DNA of 64,000 bases from Peromyscus leucopus (lineage: Eukaryota > Chordata > Mammalia > Rodentia > Cricetidae). Shown here piece by piece: positions 33,978 through 45,899 of the stretch. The DNA is taken from contig NC_051079.1 of assembly GCF_004664715.2 (NCBI RefSeq), forward strand, positions 60,318,660 to 60,382,659, read 5' to 3'. The notes below the pieces were generated by a model. It was given only the letters and a program-made list of their open reading frames with translations, made no database searches and was not told the DNA's origin. A program made the translations under genes and the position numbers. Position 1 is the first letter of the stretch, and every line of letters starts with the position of its first letter.

Positions 33978-35207
33978 AAGAAAATCTTTCTTTTGAACCA
34001 AAAACCCAAATGAACAAACAAAAACAAACAAGCAAACAAAAAACAGAATAAAGGAACTTTTGGCAAATGTATATTAAAAGAAATCTTATTTTGAAAGACA
34101 TAATTTGATTTTTTTTCCAAAGAGTTCCAGTTTCTAGACTTGAAGTAAGACAGAAAATTGCCTACAGGGTTTCATACTACCAATCAGAGATCTCTCAATA
34201 GACACACAGACAAACTGCTTGCACCAAATTTTGCCTCTTGATCTTTTCCTATTTTGGCTTTATTCTTTTTCTTCTTCACTACATTAAATAGAATTGATTC
34301 TGGAGTCAAGCCTGTGGAAAGAAATAAATGTATGCTTGGTATGGGAACAGATGATCACAGACACCAGATCCCTGTGGGCTTCATTCATGCCCCCTCTTTA
34401 TTTCCAACTTAATGTAAAGATACACAGTTATAGTTATTTTCAAAATATTCATTCCAGTGATGGCTGGTCTTACTCCAATGATGCAAAGACCACTTATAAG
34501 AAATTTTTGTTATTTGTTTTTGATGATGGATTTTAGAGTTTACTCAAAAAAAATACTTAATTAGTCCTATAAATCTAGTTGAACTTGTCCATTGTACTTT
34601 TGGGCAAACAGGGAAGTTGTAGAAAGCCAGTAAGACGGCCTCTTTCTCCCGACTGCTTCTTAGCAGCCCCCATGGAGTGTTGACATGTAAGGGCAATGGG
34701 AGAAAAGGGCACATAAGTGGGTTTTGGAAGTAGAGGAAGAATCCCTTTAGTAGAAAGCACTGTCTCTCTTTGATACTGAATATATTCCCTAACCTCTACT
34801 GAGTATTCATTTATTATCTACAATTTTCTTTGATAAAACCCTTTTCACACACAGCACAACAAACACCAATATATGATCTATTATATTCAATGAGAGCTAA
34901 ACATCTTGATATTTTGGATAATTTAAAAGCAAGTTTCAAGTATTTTATTTTAAATATTTCCCAATATCTCTTGAGTATAAAGCCATTATTCAAACATAAT
35001 TCTACTCTAATCCATATGACAATTAATTCCATTGTGTAATTATATACTCATTTTATATGCAACTATCCTTAATCATGTTAATAGTAGTAGGAGAGCACTT
35101 TCTTACCATTATAACAGTATCCTTTCAAAATTAATATATCCTGCAAACTTTTATTTCAATTTAATTCACTTTTAATAAACAACAACCCTTACATGTGCTA
35201 GGTATTT

Positions 35208-35211
<4 letters not shown>
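33978..35211. other. Unique AT-rich non-coding sequence
   Basis: Nothing recognised. It begins with A-rich sequence just after the L1 tail. Confidence 0.4.
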
Positions 35212-35250
<39 letters not shown>

Positions 35251-35262
35251 TGTGTGTGTGTA
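35212..35262. repeat. (TG)n microsatellite
   Basis: About 25 GT units with one TA interruption near 35243. Confidence 0.97.
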
Positions 35263-35349
35263 CCACAAAAACTAAAGAAAAAGAGACCATGAATTTGAGA
35301 AAGACTAAAAATGGGAGACTACATGAGATGGACTGTATTTGAACTTCTT

Positions 35350-35690
35350 TTTAACACCAGCCCCCAATAATGACATGGAGACTTATTACTAATTAATGCA
35401 AGTTTAGCCTTAGCTTACACTCATTCCCAACTAGCTCTTATAACTTAAATTAACCTGTATCTATTCATCTGCATTCTGCCATGTGGCTCTGTACCTCTCC
35501 TCCATTCTGTATGTCCAACTCCCCCGTATCTCACTGTCATCACCTGCTAAGTCTAAATTCATCCCCCCGAATTCCTCTCTCTGCCTAAAAGTCCTGGCTA
35601 TTCTCTCCTAACCATTGGTCATTCAACTCTTTATTAAGTCAGTCAGGTACCTTAGGCAGAGACACATCTTCACACAGTGTAAACAAAAAT
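35350..35690 (-). mobile_element. LTR (ERVK-type), antisense
   Basis: Close relative of the LTR at 5540: both have ATAATGACATGG-GACTT, ACTAGCTCTTATAACTTAAA and a right-hand CACACAGTGTA. A TTTATTAAG block at 35630 corresponds to the LTR middle. Ends not defined by a duplication. Confidence 0.7.
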
Positions 35691-36612
35691 CCAGAAACAA
35701 TGGGCTGAAAAGAGGAAAGGAAAGGGGGAGACTTTAAGTAACTATATTTTATTTAAAAATTTAAACTAAAAAGAAAGAATTTCAAGCCAATTATTAAGAA
35801 ACTGGCTTATCCAAATTCCATGAGGACACAGAGATAGAAAATATGAAAAACTCTAACTCTTCCAGGCCTAGCCAATGGGTCTTCCTACGGTGTCAATTTG
35901 TGTAGGCTTCAACGGATGTTGGTGTCCAGGCTGTGATCCACCACTGATGGCACTGAATAGAGTGGAGATGAAGTAATTCATTCCAAATCTCAGACTCATG
36001 AGGGAAATATTGTTGCTTTTGTTTTGTGAGCCCCTGAAAATTTGAGTATATCTGTTGTACACAGCAGTGGGTAACTAGAGCAAACTCAAATCCATCAATG
36101 TCTTCAGGTTGCTAAATTTCCTTTAGTGAGAAATGGAATCTAGAATGAGATTAGATGATGATCTTCCTGTTGCTACTGGACATTTTTCCTGCAAACCTTA
36201 GACTAGGCAGATTGGATAAATACAGATTTAAAAATAATAAATTTGTGTTTTAAGTTAAATTTATTCTTAAAGAAGATATGACAATGTTGTTTGTATGATC
36301 ATATCTCTTTTGCTCTGAAAGCTTAGTTTGTAACATTAATGTATTTATTTATGTATACCAGCTAATGAATACTCAGTCTAGTATTATTACTAAATTGTAG
36401 TTGTTAGTATTTCTAACACTATTAAAACTATAAAAACATTATCATTAATCTACTAAGTGATTAAAATGTGATGATTTTTTGTTTTTCTTGTTTTTAGAAT
36501 ATTGTCTATTACTAATGTTGAGTCCTGGTGTATGTATTAAAGTTATTTAAATCTATTCTTAGTTCTAAAAAGTTAATAACTTAAATTTTGTTCCCTTGGT
36601 TCAATTTTATGG
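35691..36612. other. Unique non-coding sequence
   Basis: Nothing recognised. Confidence 0.4.
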
Positions 36613-36624
36613 TTTGATTTTTCT

Positions 36625-36798
36625 TTTTCTTTTTTTTTTTTTTTTTTTTTTTTTGGTTTTTTCGAGACAGAGTTTCTCTGTGTAGCTTTGCACCTTTCCT
36701 GGGACTCACTTGGTAGCCCAGGCTGGCCTCGAAAGATCCGCCTGCCTCTGCCTCCCGAGTGCTGGGATTAAAGGCGTGCGCCACCACCGCCTGGCTGA
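36625..36798 (-). mobile_element. B1 SINE, young, 12-bp duplication, 7-base deletion
   Basis: Long T-run (the A-tail) followed by a nearly consensus cricetid B1. The duplication TTTGATTTTTCT lies at 36613-36624 and 36799-36810. Relative to the copy at 38907, seven bases (CTCACAG) are missing after GGCCTCGAA. Confidence 0.96.
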
Positions 36799-36810
36799 TT
36801 TGATTTTTCT

Positions 36811-36917
36811 ATAACATCTAAAATTTTATAAACATGGCTCAAAATTCAAAATGTGATACCACAGTCCATTTTATTTTAATTTTCTCTATGGTATATTTTC
36901 AGGTAAACTTGTATTTT

Positions 36918-36919
<2 letters not shown>
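36811..36919. other. AT-rich non-coding stretch
   Basis: Nothing recognised. Confidence 0.35.

Positions 36920-36975
<56 letters not shown>
36920..36975. repeat. (TA)n microsatellite
   Basis: Near-perfect AT alternation with one C near 36961. A self-complementary tract. Confidence 0.97.
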
Positions 36976-37479
36976 CTTCTTTTATTTAAACAAAACTAAC
37001 AATATTATCACCTTCTTCATTTGACAAAATAACCTTACATCAGCTCTTGTTTCTCATGCTCCATTCTATTCAATAATCTTTTAAGTTCATTCACTTCATC
37101 CTTCCAGTAATCTTGATGTAAATTGAAGTGCTTATTAATCAACTATTACATTAAATTTCACAATAATTTTCCACATGTTTCATCATAGCTTTAGTTGTCA
37201 TAGATTTGTCCTGTTTACCCACAGGCTCAATCTGAAGCAGCAGGGCTTCAGGACTAAATTAAATATGTATGCAGTGCTACACGATAGTTCTAAGTTTTAC
37301 CACTTGGTAATTTCATGGCTTCAACTCTCCATTGGCACTTGAGAGTGTCTAGTTCTCCACAGCTGAACTAAAAATATATCTTATCAATAGTTTGTACTCT
37401 ACCAGTGCTAGTATCTACTGGGTTCATTCTAAGGTTTATTTTATTTTTAAAAATCAGTACACAAGGTATGAGAAACCTT
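36976..37479. other. AT-rich non-coding sequence
   Basis: Nothing recognised. Confidence 0.35.
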
Positions 37480-38040
37480 CATGGTATTTTTTTCATACAA
37501 TATATTTTGATCATGTTTTCTCCCAACTCCTCTTAGATCTGTTCCACCTTTCTGTAGACTTTTTATTTTGTTTTATGGTCTTTTAACAAACAAAGCATAG
37601 TTAACAGATTTTCCCCTACCTCCCATCTTTCCCTTTCAAACTCTTGTATCCTCTCTATCAGCATTCTTTCCAGCTTCTTATAAAGTGGCCTTTTCCCGAC
37701 ATGCAGAACCTCCTTTGTCCTCTCTTAGTCTCCTTCCTATTTTCTTTTAGGCTTTACCCTCATATACACTCATTTATTTACATATTTGAATACACGAGTA
37801 ACTAGGATCTACACATGAGAGATAACATGAAGTTTCTGTCTGAGTGTAGGTCACCTCATTTAATATTAGACCTTCCACATCCACATTTTTTCCTGAATTT
37901 TTCATCATTTCATTTTTCTTAACAGTTGACTAAAATCACATTTGGGGTATATACCACATTCTTATTCTCTAGGAATGATCTCATCTCCTTGTTATTGTAA
38001 ATGCAAGTATCTTTACTATTATCTGTTTTGACATACTTAC
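37480..38040 (-). mobile_element. Old L1 3' end, antisense
   Basis: Antisense L1 landmarks: TTTGATCATGTTTTCTCCC, TACACGAGTAACTAGGATCTAC, TGTAGGTCACCTCATTTAATA, CATTTCATTTTTCTTAACAG, then a diverged ORF2-end block with GTATATACCACATTC. Older than the L1s at 23061 and 61067. Confidence 0.65.
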
Positions 38041-38890
38041 TTCTATATGAACTTTAAAATCAATGATACTTCTAAAGGCCTATGGGGAAAAAAGGTACAG
38101 AATATTGTTGGAATCAGGGAGATGGGATGGCCTTGCCATGGAAACAGATATTATAAAGATAATATTAGCATATTATCTACATAATTTAAACAACTGCACA
38201 CAGAATAGAATATCACAAGTGTGGTGGGAAACACATAAACCACATGAGAAAATATCTGGAACAAATATCTAGTAGCAAAGAGCTAATTTACTTAACACAT
38301 AAATTATTATAAGCATCAGTTTTTAAAACTTCAATAAACTAACCAGAAATTGAGCAAAGTACATAAATAGCTGTTCACATGCATGAATACATGAGCTGTC
38401 CATAGAACAAGGAGCCAGGACAATAAGAGTGACAGTGTTGAGCAGCAACTGATTGCCAGATATTTGCAACATGTCCAGTGCCTTCCTGAATGTTTTGCTC
38501 ATGTTCATTGGTTTAAACCTAACAGACAACCTATGAGCTTGGCCTTCACATTATGAGTATCTTCATCTTATCAATGAAGAGTCTAGTGAACATAGATGAA
38601 ATAATAATGATAAATGAGGTAGATATGAAAACTCATTGGTCATTTTCAACTATCATTTTCATCAGTGTATTGACAAAAAATGTCTAATGTTACATTATGT
38701 TGATAAAGTTATAAGGACTCTGACAATCTTACATATTTTAGGGACAATATTAATTGCTTCAACCTCTCAGCATCCTCTAGCAATATGTTAAATGCATTTA
38801 TGACTTAAAAACTTATTTATGTGTGTGGGTTCATGCCCATGTGTGAAAAAAATGCAGTTAATTTCAAATCTGGGGTTCTTCCAGTCTCCT
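38041..38890. other. Non-coding sequence, possible ancient L1 trace
   Basis: 38060-38345 has an L1 ORF2-like composition in the sense direction, but I cannot align it with confidence. The rest shows nothing recognised. Confidence 0.3.
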
Positions 38891-38906
38891 TTAACTCTTC
38901 ATTTTC

Positions 38907-39081
38907 TTTTTTTTTTTTTTGTTTGTTTGTTTGTTTGTTTTCGAGACAGGGTTTCTCTGTATAGCTTTGCGCCTTTCCTAGAACTCACTCGGTAGCCCAG
39001 GCTGGCCTCGAACTCACAGAGATCCGCCTGCCTCTGCCTCCCAAGTGCTGGGATTACAGGTGTGCGCCACCACCGCCCGGC
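38907..39081 (-). mobile_element. B1 SINE with 16-bp target-site duplication
   Basis: Full-length B1 on the minus strand. TTAACTCTTCATTTTC lies at 38891-38906 and 39082-39097, identical. The body is the cricetid-like version with GCGCCTTTCCTAGAACTCAC. Confidence 0.97.
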
Positions 39082-39097
39082 TTAACTCTTCATTTTC

Positions 39098-39310
39098 AAT
39101 AGGAACTTTATGTAAACTTACTCACTTGACAAAGGTTCAGTTTACATTTCATTCTGCTTGAAGAGATCTCTGACACTGTGAGGCAGCCTTTCTAGTAGAC
39201 TCCAGCTCTTGGAGCTGAAAAAGCCCTGTTCATAAGCTAGAGAAATACTTTGAATCTAGGAGTTCCTTTCCACATCAGGAGGCATTCTCAGGAGGTGAAA
39301 TCCCACTATG
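39098..39310. other. Unique stretch between two B1 elements
   Basis: Nothing recognised. Confidence 0.35.
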
Positions 39311-39470
39311 CCTTTAATCCCAGCACTCGGGAGGCAGAGGCAGGCGGATCTCTGTGAGTTCGAGGCCAGCCTGGGCTACCAAGTGAGTCCCAGGAAAGGC
39401 GCAAAGCTACACAGAGAAACCCTGTCTTGAAAAATCAAAAAAAAAAAAAAAAAAAGAAAGAAAGAAAAGA
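39311..39470 (+). mobile_element. B1 SINE, sense, 5'-truncated
   Basis: Begins at TGCCTTTAATCCCAGCACTC, lacking the usual first 25 bases or so. Runs to GAAACCCTGTCTTG, then an A-run and AAAG units. It is inverted relative to the B1 at 38907, about 230 bases away. Confidence 0.92.
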
Positions 39471-40244
39471 AAATCTTCTTTTTTGTGATGGGCAGTGGTT
39501 ACTGCGGAGGGGTTCATAACCAGTCAGAATGCTAATAATATTGATTCTTGAATGATTGACCCTAAATGGAATATCTATATCACCCCCACCAAAGCTCAGT
39601 ATAGCATGAGAGGCACAGAAAGAATGGAAGGGATGGAAGGAGGGAAGTATTGGAGAATGCTGACTCTCAGGCACAGCCTGAACATTAGACACTTGAACTC
39701 ACAGCATCTGGGATTACACACTCACCATCTGTATAAGATTGGAGCTGTCAGCATTCCATCAAATATGGAGAAGAGACCAGGAGAACTCGTTCCTTCCTTC
39801 CTAAGCCTTTATAAGCAGCTAGCAGTTGCTGAGGTGAGTCAGAGTGGTATTTTCTTCAGTGCTGTTGCCACTAGTCAGTTGCTCAGCCTTCTGTATTGAT
39901 TCCTCACCCATACTTCTGTAAGCAACTCTAGTTAAATGCATTGGGTTACAAAAGACCACATATAAAACATGAGAGTGGGCAGACTTGTTGGGGAGAGGAA
40001 GAGGACCAGCAAGGGGACAAAATGGTAAGAGGGGAGAATATGGTCAAAATATATCAGATACATGTTTTGAAATATCATAATGAAAGCAATTATTATATTT
40101 AATTATAATATGGTAATAAGAAACTTAATTAAATAAATTTACATACATCAGTCAAAATGATTACTTGCAATGACATCTACAAGAGCCTTAATATAGTTCA
40201 TTGTAAACTACTCAATACAATTAACTTTTGAAGGATATTTTGAT
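39471..40244. other. Unique non-coding sequence
   Basis: A 115-codon plus-strand frame at 39552-39899 has no domain I recognise and begins in sequence next to the B1. No gene called. Confidence 0.4.
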
Positions 40245-40259
40245 TTGGAAATTGTTTTG

Positions 40260-40406
40260 TTTTTTTGAGACAGGATTTCTCTGTGTGATTTTTGTGCCTG
40301 TCCTGGATCTCACTCTGTTGTCCTGGCTGGCCTCTAACTCACAGAGATCTACCTGCCTCTGACTCCTAAGTGCTGGGATTAAAGGCATGTGCCACCACCA
40401 CCCGGC
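40260..40406 (-). mobile_element. B1 SINE with 15-bp target-site duplication
   Basis: Short T tail, then B1 body of the GATTTTTGTGCCTGTCCTGG subtype. The duplication reads TTGGAAATTGTTTTG at 40245-40259 and TTGGAAATTATTTTG at 40407-40421, one mismatch. Confidence 0.95.
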
Positions 40407-40421
40407 TTGGAAATTATTTTG

Positions 40422-40914
40422 ATAACGGATGTTTTTGTTAAATTGCTGGCTATCTTCAGTGATTTAGATTCAAGTTAATGATTCAGACAATGTCTTACTG
40501 AGAGGACAGGCATTTTTTCAGGTATTTTCACATTCTTTTCTCATTTTATTTTATTTTTTGAAATGGGGTTAGTGTCTCTCGGGATGAAGGACATGAAGGC
40601 TCAGAATTAGGCATCTTTTTCATGGACGAAAAAGTCTCAGTGACCTTTTCATGTGCATTTCCACATGCCTCAGGACTCTTGAGATGGGTAGATCACATCT
40701 CCTCCATTTTAATGGCTAATTCTCCTTTTCTACTTTTCTTTGACACTAAATGGAAATTTCACTTCTCTAAGAAGAAGAAATATTTAATAGAGTCTCCTGT
40801 GGAGATGAAAGCATCACAGAAGTGATAAGAGGAGCAGTAAAAGATGCAGAAATTATGATTTTTCTAGAGTCATTTTCAAAATAGAATACAATTATATGAG
40901 AGCAGAACTGTTTT
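40422..40914. other. Unique non-coding sequence
   Basis: Nothing recognised. Confidence 0.4.
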
Positions 40915-41280
40915 GTCTGCTAGTCAAACTTTCAACACCATGGCAAAACACCCAAAGAAACAACTTATAAGAAGAAAGATGTATTTGTTTATTTCTTTAG
41001 ATGTTTGTTGGTCTTTGCTTTCTGGTTAAGGTGAGGCAGAAGATCATGGTGGCAGTAGTGTGGACATGACACGATAATTATGGCTAGCATGGCAGTCAGG
41101 ACACAGATTGACAAGGAGGTTCTAGGACACAATATGGGTTCCCTGGTAACCCACCTCTCAAAAATGAGCCCCATCAACAAAAACTTCCATAATATTCTAA
41201 AATATTGTCACAAGTTGGAGACCAAGCCTTCAACACAATAGACCATGGGGGACATTTTTTTATCCAAACCGTAGCATTGT
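40915..41280 (-). mobile_element. MaLR-like LTR, antisense, diverged
   Basis: AACACCCAAAGAAACAACTT near the left and ACAATAGACCATGGGGGACA near the right, with a degraded middle, match the general layout of the antisense LTRs at 19456 and 19893. Confidence 0.5.
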
Positions 41281-41924
41281 CTTCATGTATTTTGAACACA
41301 ATGTCATAAAAAAGTACTTTTTGGATGAATAAATATTGAACTAGAGGTAAACAGTATGGGCTTGTAATTGGGAGGATGTAAAAGAGAAAAATCCTAGAAA
41401 ATGAAAAGAATTTTCATTTAATAACTTTATGTCTCGAGAAATGGTATTATGCACCCAAATATGGAACCTCTGTTCAAAGTTCAGCTTTCATTTTGGCATA
41501 TACCTAAAGCAGATGGAAATGCATTTCTGGAAACTCCTAATAAGTCTGGTTAAATTGTCACAAGCATGACATCGGACACACTTGGAGAGAATAAAACCTT
41601 TGAAATAAAGAGGAAACATAGTAAAGAAATCGGTGTCAAAATCTTGAGAAATTCGGCTTCTTACCTTAGCTTAACCTTATGGACGCCGAATGAGCCGACT
41701 CTTCTTTCATGTCCCAGACACATTTCTCCCCTTGATTTCTAAGCACAATGGTATGACTTCCTTTCCAAAACAACCTTGATAGTCTGTGACACTGTTTTTA
41801 GCAGGATGTGCCACAATTCAGGGTTGCTCAGTCAGTGGCTTCATCTACCCCAATACAGCCTAAAAAAAGGAGTGAAGGCTCAGGCTCTCACAAGCAAACT
41901 CAGTAAAATTAAAGGACGAGAAGG

Positions 41925-42075
41925 ATGGAAACGAGAAGTGAAAAGATAGTATTCATTGAGCATGTGTAACAGTCACCTAAATTTGGCCTCAATCCCATTT
42001 TTATTAGAATGGGAAACAGTGGGCAATTAACTTTTCCTGGCCACACAGCTAATATCCAGATTCGGTGCTCTAAAA
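41925..42075 (-). mobile_element. MIR-like fragment, antisense
   Basis: TATTCATTGAGCATGTG at the left and GGCCACACAGCTAATATCCAG at the right correspond to the ends of the MIR reverse complement. Confidence 0.5.
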
Positions 42076-42099
42076 CAATGATTTTAAACATATTTTTAA

Positions 42100-42720
42100 G
42101 GTGTGAGAATTCACTTAAGAGGCATGTGGAGTTCCAGATCAGGAAACTACACTCCTGGAAATCTAAGCAAATTTAAGCAAAGAGAATCAGAGTTGATATT
42201 TCCAACAGAATTATAATACCTGCATGAGTCCTTTTGAGAAACATCTAGAGACAGCATTTGCATTTCATATGTTTGTGATAATTAACCATTTTGAAAGGTA
42301 GCGTTGGTGGAGATAATTACACAACTGCACATATATTTATAGTTCCCTATACAATCAGAGGTGAGCAGAACGCTTCACTGTTCAATTAATGACTGTTTAA
42401 ATAATAGCCTGAGCCGCTGGATTGACTCTCTTGTTGAGATAATACAGCTTTGCAAAATAACTGTGGGAGTATAGAGAAATGCTCTTGGAAAAGACACTAT
42501 GATATATACTGGTGGGAAATTGGTTCATAATAATGCGGCCTGGGGTTAATATGCATAAACAGGAGAAGCCCTCTCTTTTTTGCAACAGAAGACTGCAGTC
42601 GTCAACAAGATCTTGTCGAGAATTTTCATATTTGTTTGAGGTTCTAAGGAATGAAAAGATGAAAAAGATTCTGTCCTCAAAGAGATGAACCACATTAACT
42701 GGCAGTGCCAGATAGCAAAT
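42100..42720. promoter_or_regulatory. Candidate conserved non-coding element (tentative)
   Basis: Repeat-free. It holds an octamer-like ATTTGCAT at about 42256, an E-box-like CATATG, homeodomain-type TAATTA, and TTAATATGCATAAACA at about 42547. Motifs this short occur by chance; this is a guess from density and lack of repeats. Confidence 0.2.
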
Positions 42721-44078
42721 TTGGGTGTAAGGAAGCTATGATGATAAGCTATAATGATTCTTCCCAGTCTTTGTCAAAAGAGGAAAATCTCAACATATTG
42801 GGGACATTTGAGGAAAAGTTCAAGAGACTGGGGAGACAGAGGTTGGAGTTCCAATGGAGAGAAAGCACAGGGTGTTATCAGTCTACGATGAGGAAACAAA
42901 ACGGATTCTAAGTGGGCATTTACGTGGAGGGAAAGAATCTTGACTCAATCTATTTTTAAAAAAGCTCATCTGGTTGTGACACAATGAACCACTGTAACAA
43001 GAACTTTGCTATTGGAAACGCAAAACAGTTTAGCCCTAATAGTTTTCCTCACCTCTTCCCACCTGGAAACAGAACAGAGCAACAGTCTATGTGTCACCAA
43101 AACCATCTATTGCATTTTTCTCTACTTCCCTTTCCTCTAATGGCTCTTTACAATACAAGGAATGATACATTTATTAAGTAACTAATACTTAACCCAATTT
43201 GGAATTTTCAATCTCTGTTTCATCTGAATATTAAATAGAATTCATTAACTAGTTTTATATTTTATCATCTGAAAAATGGGACATACCAACTATTTTGAAC
43301 ACATTCTGTCCCCTTAAGAATTTGCTTAAAGTATTTAAAGTCTAGGTAACTGAAAGCTAAGTTATTATAGGAAATAATTCCAGCAATCCACCTACCCAGG
43401 TAAGGATAGATGAACAAGGAAACCATCATACAGAATTATTATTGACCTTGGATCTTAGGAAATTGAGGACAATTAACAAATAACTGAATAGTATAAAGGT
43501 GTATGTACAATATATAGCCAGTTTATAATATTTTCTCATAGTACCATCCTGACTACAGAAATCAGCCTTAACTAACCAGGTGCTTGTCATCATCAGAAGA
43601 TCCAGAAAATTCCAAAATGTTTTTCTTCATGAGAAACTCCTAAAAATGGCCTGGCCAGTATAGTGAACTAGAATCACTGTGTGCAGATGCACATGTACTT
43701 TCACACACACACACACACAAAAAAAAAGAAAGTTAGAAAGAAAGAAAATAAAGGCTAGAGTATTGAAAGTTGGGCCAACAAGGTATTTTGTTGTTGATGA
43801 TGATGTGGTTTGTTTCATGGTTATGTAGGTCTTATTAAGAGTGTATTTGTGTAGGACTGTATGTAGAGGTCATAAAATAGAATAGGGCTCATGAAAGAGG
43901 TCTTAAAGGAGAGGAGTGTTAAGGGAAATAGAATGCATGGGGAAGCAGGATGGCTGGACGTTGGAAGGAATGAACAGGGAGAGTGGTTGGCGAAATAGAG
44001 GATGGTCATGTAAAACTAAGTGTGTAAGTAAATGCCACAGAGAAACGTATCCTGCAAGTCATTAGCAATTTAAAATAA

Positions 44079-44405
44079 GGCCTAGAGAGATGACTCAAGT
44101 GGTAAAGTGTCTGCTATACAAGCATTGGCACTTGAGGTTGGAACCCCAGCACCCTCAGAGAAATGCCAAGCATAGTTGCATGTGTCTTTAGCCCTGGCAC
44201 TGGGTGGTTAAGACTAGAGGATCCTGGGAGTTCACTGGCCAGCCAATGTAGCCAATCTATGAGCACCTGATTTATTGAGAGACCCTGTCTCCAAAAATAG
44301 GTAGAAAGTGATCAAAGAAGACACCCAGTGTTGACCTCTGCCTCCACACATATGCACACATATGCACATATACTCTCACATCTGTTCATACACATATATT
44401 ATACA
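44079..44405 (+). mobile_element. B4-type (ID-B1 composite) SINE, sense
   Basis: tRNA-like head GCCTAGAGAGATGACTCAAG, then a B1-like part with ACTGGCCAGCCAATGTAGCC and GAGAGACCCTGTCTCCAAAA, then a CA-rich 3' end at 44346-44400. Confidence 0.8.
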
Positions 44406-44475
44406 TGCACAGAAATTCAAATAAACAACATAAATAAATGTAGTCCTGAGTCTAAAAATACATTGGGTTAATTGT

Positions 44476-44680
44476 GGCTGGCAAGATGTCTGAGAAGTTA
44501 AGAGCACTTTTTTTTTCTTGCAGAGGACCTGAGTGAGTTCAGTTCCCAGGACCCACAATGTAGCTAACATCCATCCGTAATTCTAGTTCTAGGAGACTCA
44601 GTACCCTCTTCTGACTTCCCAGGAAATCAGGCACACAAAATACATGCAAGGAAAACAGTCATGCACATAAAGTGAAATAG
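44476..44680 (+). mobile_element. B2/B3-type SINE, sense
   Basis: Head GGCTGGCAAGATGTCTGAG, then GTTAAGAGCAC, an inserted T-run, CAGAGGACCTGAGTGAGTTC, and a body with CTAGGAGACTCAGTACCCTC. Confidence 0.8.
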
Positions 44681-45084
44681 CAAGACAATGAGGAGTACAG
44701 CACCATGAACACCAAAGCAGAATGCCAAGAGTTTTGGCGACCTTGAATATTTGGTGAGATTCTGAGACTAAGGCTACATGGTGAAATGACATTACTTCTC
44801 ATTAAGCCTGAAACTAAAACAAACAACAAAACATGAGCTACAAATACCTGGAGGAATTAAAGACTAGAGTTAACCAAATAACATGTTTTAATAAAAATTT
44901 TTATTTTATTTTTGTTTTTCTGCACAAAAGAACTTGATTTCCTGAGGCCTAAACCAAAACAGTTTTCTCAAATTTTTCCTAAGTAAATAGAACAGAAACA
45001 TAAAGACAGTCATCATTCTTTTATTAGCTTGTATTCTTTTTCAGGTCTTTATTTAGTACAACTTTGCCCCAGTTTCTAATTAAT
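44681..45084. other. Non-coding sequence
   Basis: Nothing recognised. Confidence 0.35.
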
Positions 45085-45235
45085 CACAGCTACCATTCAT
45101 GGAACATCTTCCATAGGACAGCCATGGTGCCAAGCACTTCACTTGCATTAGATCATTTGGTATTTTAGTATTGCCATGGTAGAGAAGGTATTACTGGCAT
45201 TTTACAGATGACACTTAGAAATGTAAAACTTCTGC
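45085..45235 (-). mobile_element. MIR SINE, antisense
   Basis: CAGCTACCATTCATGGAACA, GTGCCAAGCACTTCACTTGC, ATTAGATCATTTGGTA and GGCATTTTACAGATGACAC follow the MIR reverse complement in order. Confidence 0.75.
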
Positions 45236-45899
45236 TACTGAAATGTGTACATGTGTATACTCCAAATGCATACTCCTATAAACAGAGAAGATAGTGTTAG
45301 AATTGCCAAATAAAAAGTAGATTTAAATATAGACTTTATGCTCCTTATCCAGAGACTACAGGTTAGAAACGATCAACTTTGGATCAAGTATCTATATGTC
45401 TAAATTTTACTTTGTAAGATTCAGATTGGTAGGTCTCAGAGCCTCTAGGTTAGATTACTTGCATAGTTCATGTGTCACAAATATGAATCTGTCTGACATC
45501 TCAGCTAATACTCTATTTTATGAAGCATAGTTTATCTAGACTGTTTAGTTCTCCAACTATTCCATGGCACACTTGGATTTTCAATGCATTATATCTTTGC
45601 CTCTTTGTGTCTACCTGGGTAATCTGACAACAGGAGTTCTGTATCCTTTGCATTTACCAGATGTATAGTAGTGGCAACTGATCCACATTCTAAGATCTCC
45701 ACTGTGATTCTGAATGATTCTATAGGTATGGTCTCATTTGAAGTCAATTCCAAAGGTCTAATTCGACTCTTTTATATCACCATACTTAAGTGAGAAGCCA
45801 ATTTTTGAAAATTAAGAACAGAAACAGATGAGCTTGAGATCATGATTTGTGTCTTGTTAACATTTTGGAAAGAAGCATAGAGAAAAGCAGGAGCTTGGA
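45236..45899. other. Unique non-coding sequence
   Basis: Nothing recognised. I looked for a 5' LTR of the MaLR element that follows and saw none. Confidence 0.4.

Larger units (their letters stand above)
41281..44078. other. Repeat-poor unique sequence
   Basis: The longest stretch in the left two thirds of the window without a recognised recent repeat. A MIR-like scrap is at 41925-42075. A short (CA)n lies at 43702-43720. The subregion 42100-42720 is treated below as a candidate regulatory element. Confidence 0.5.
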
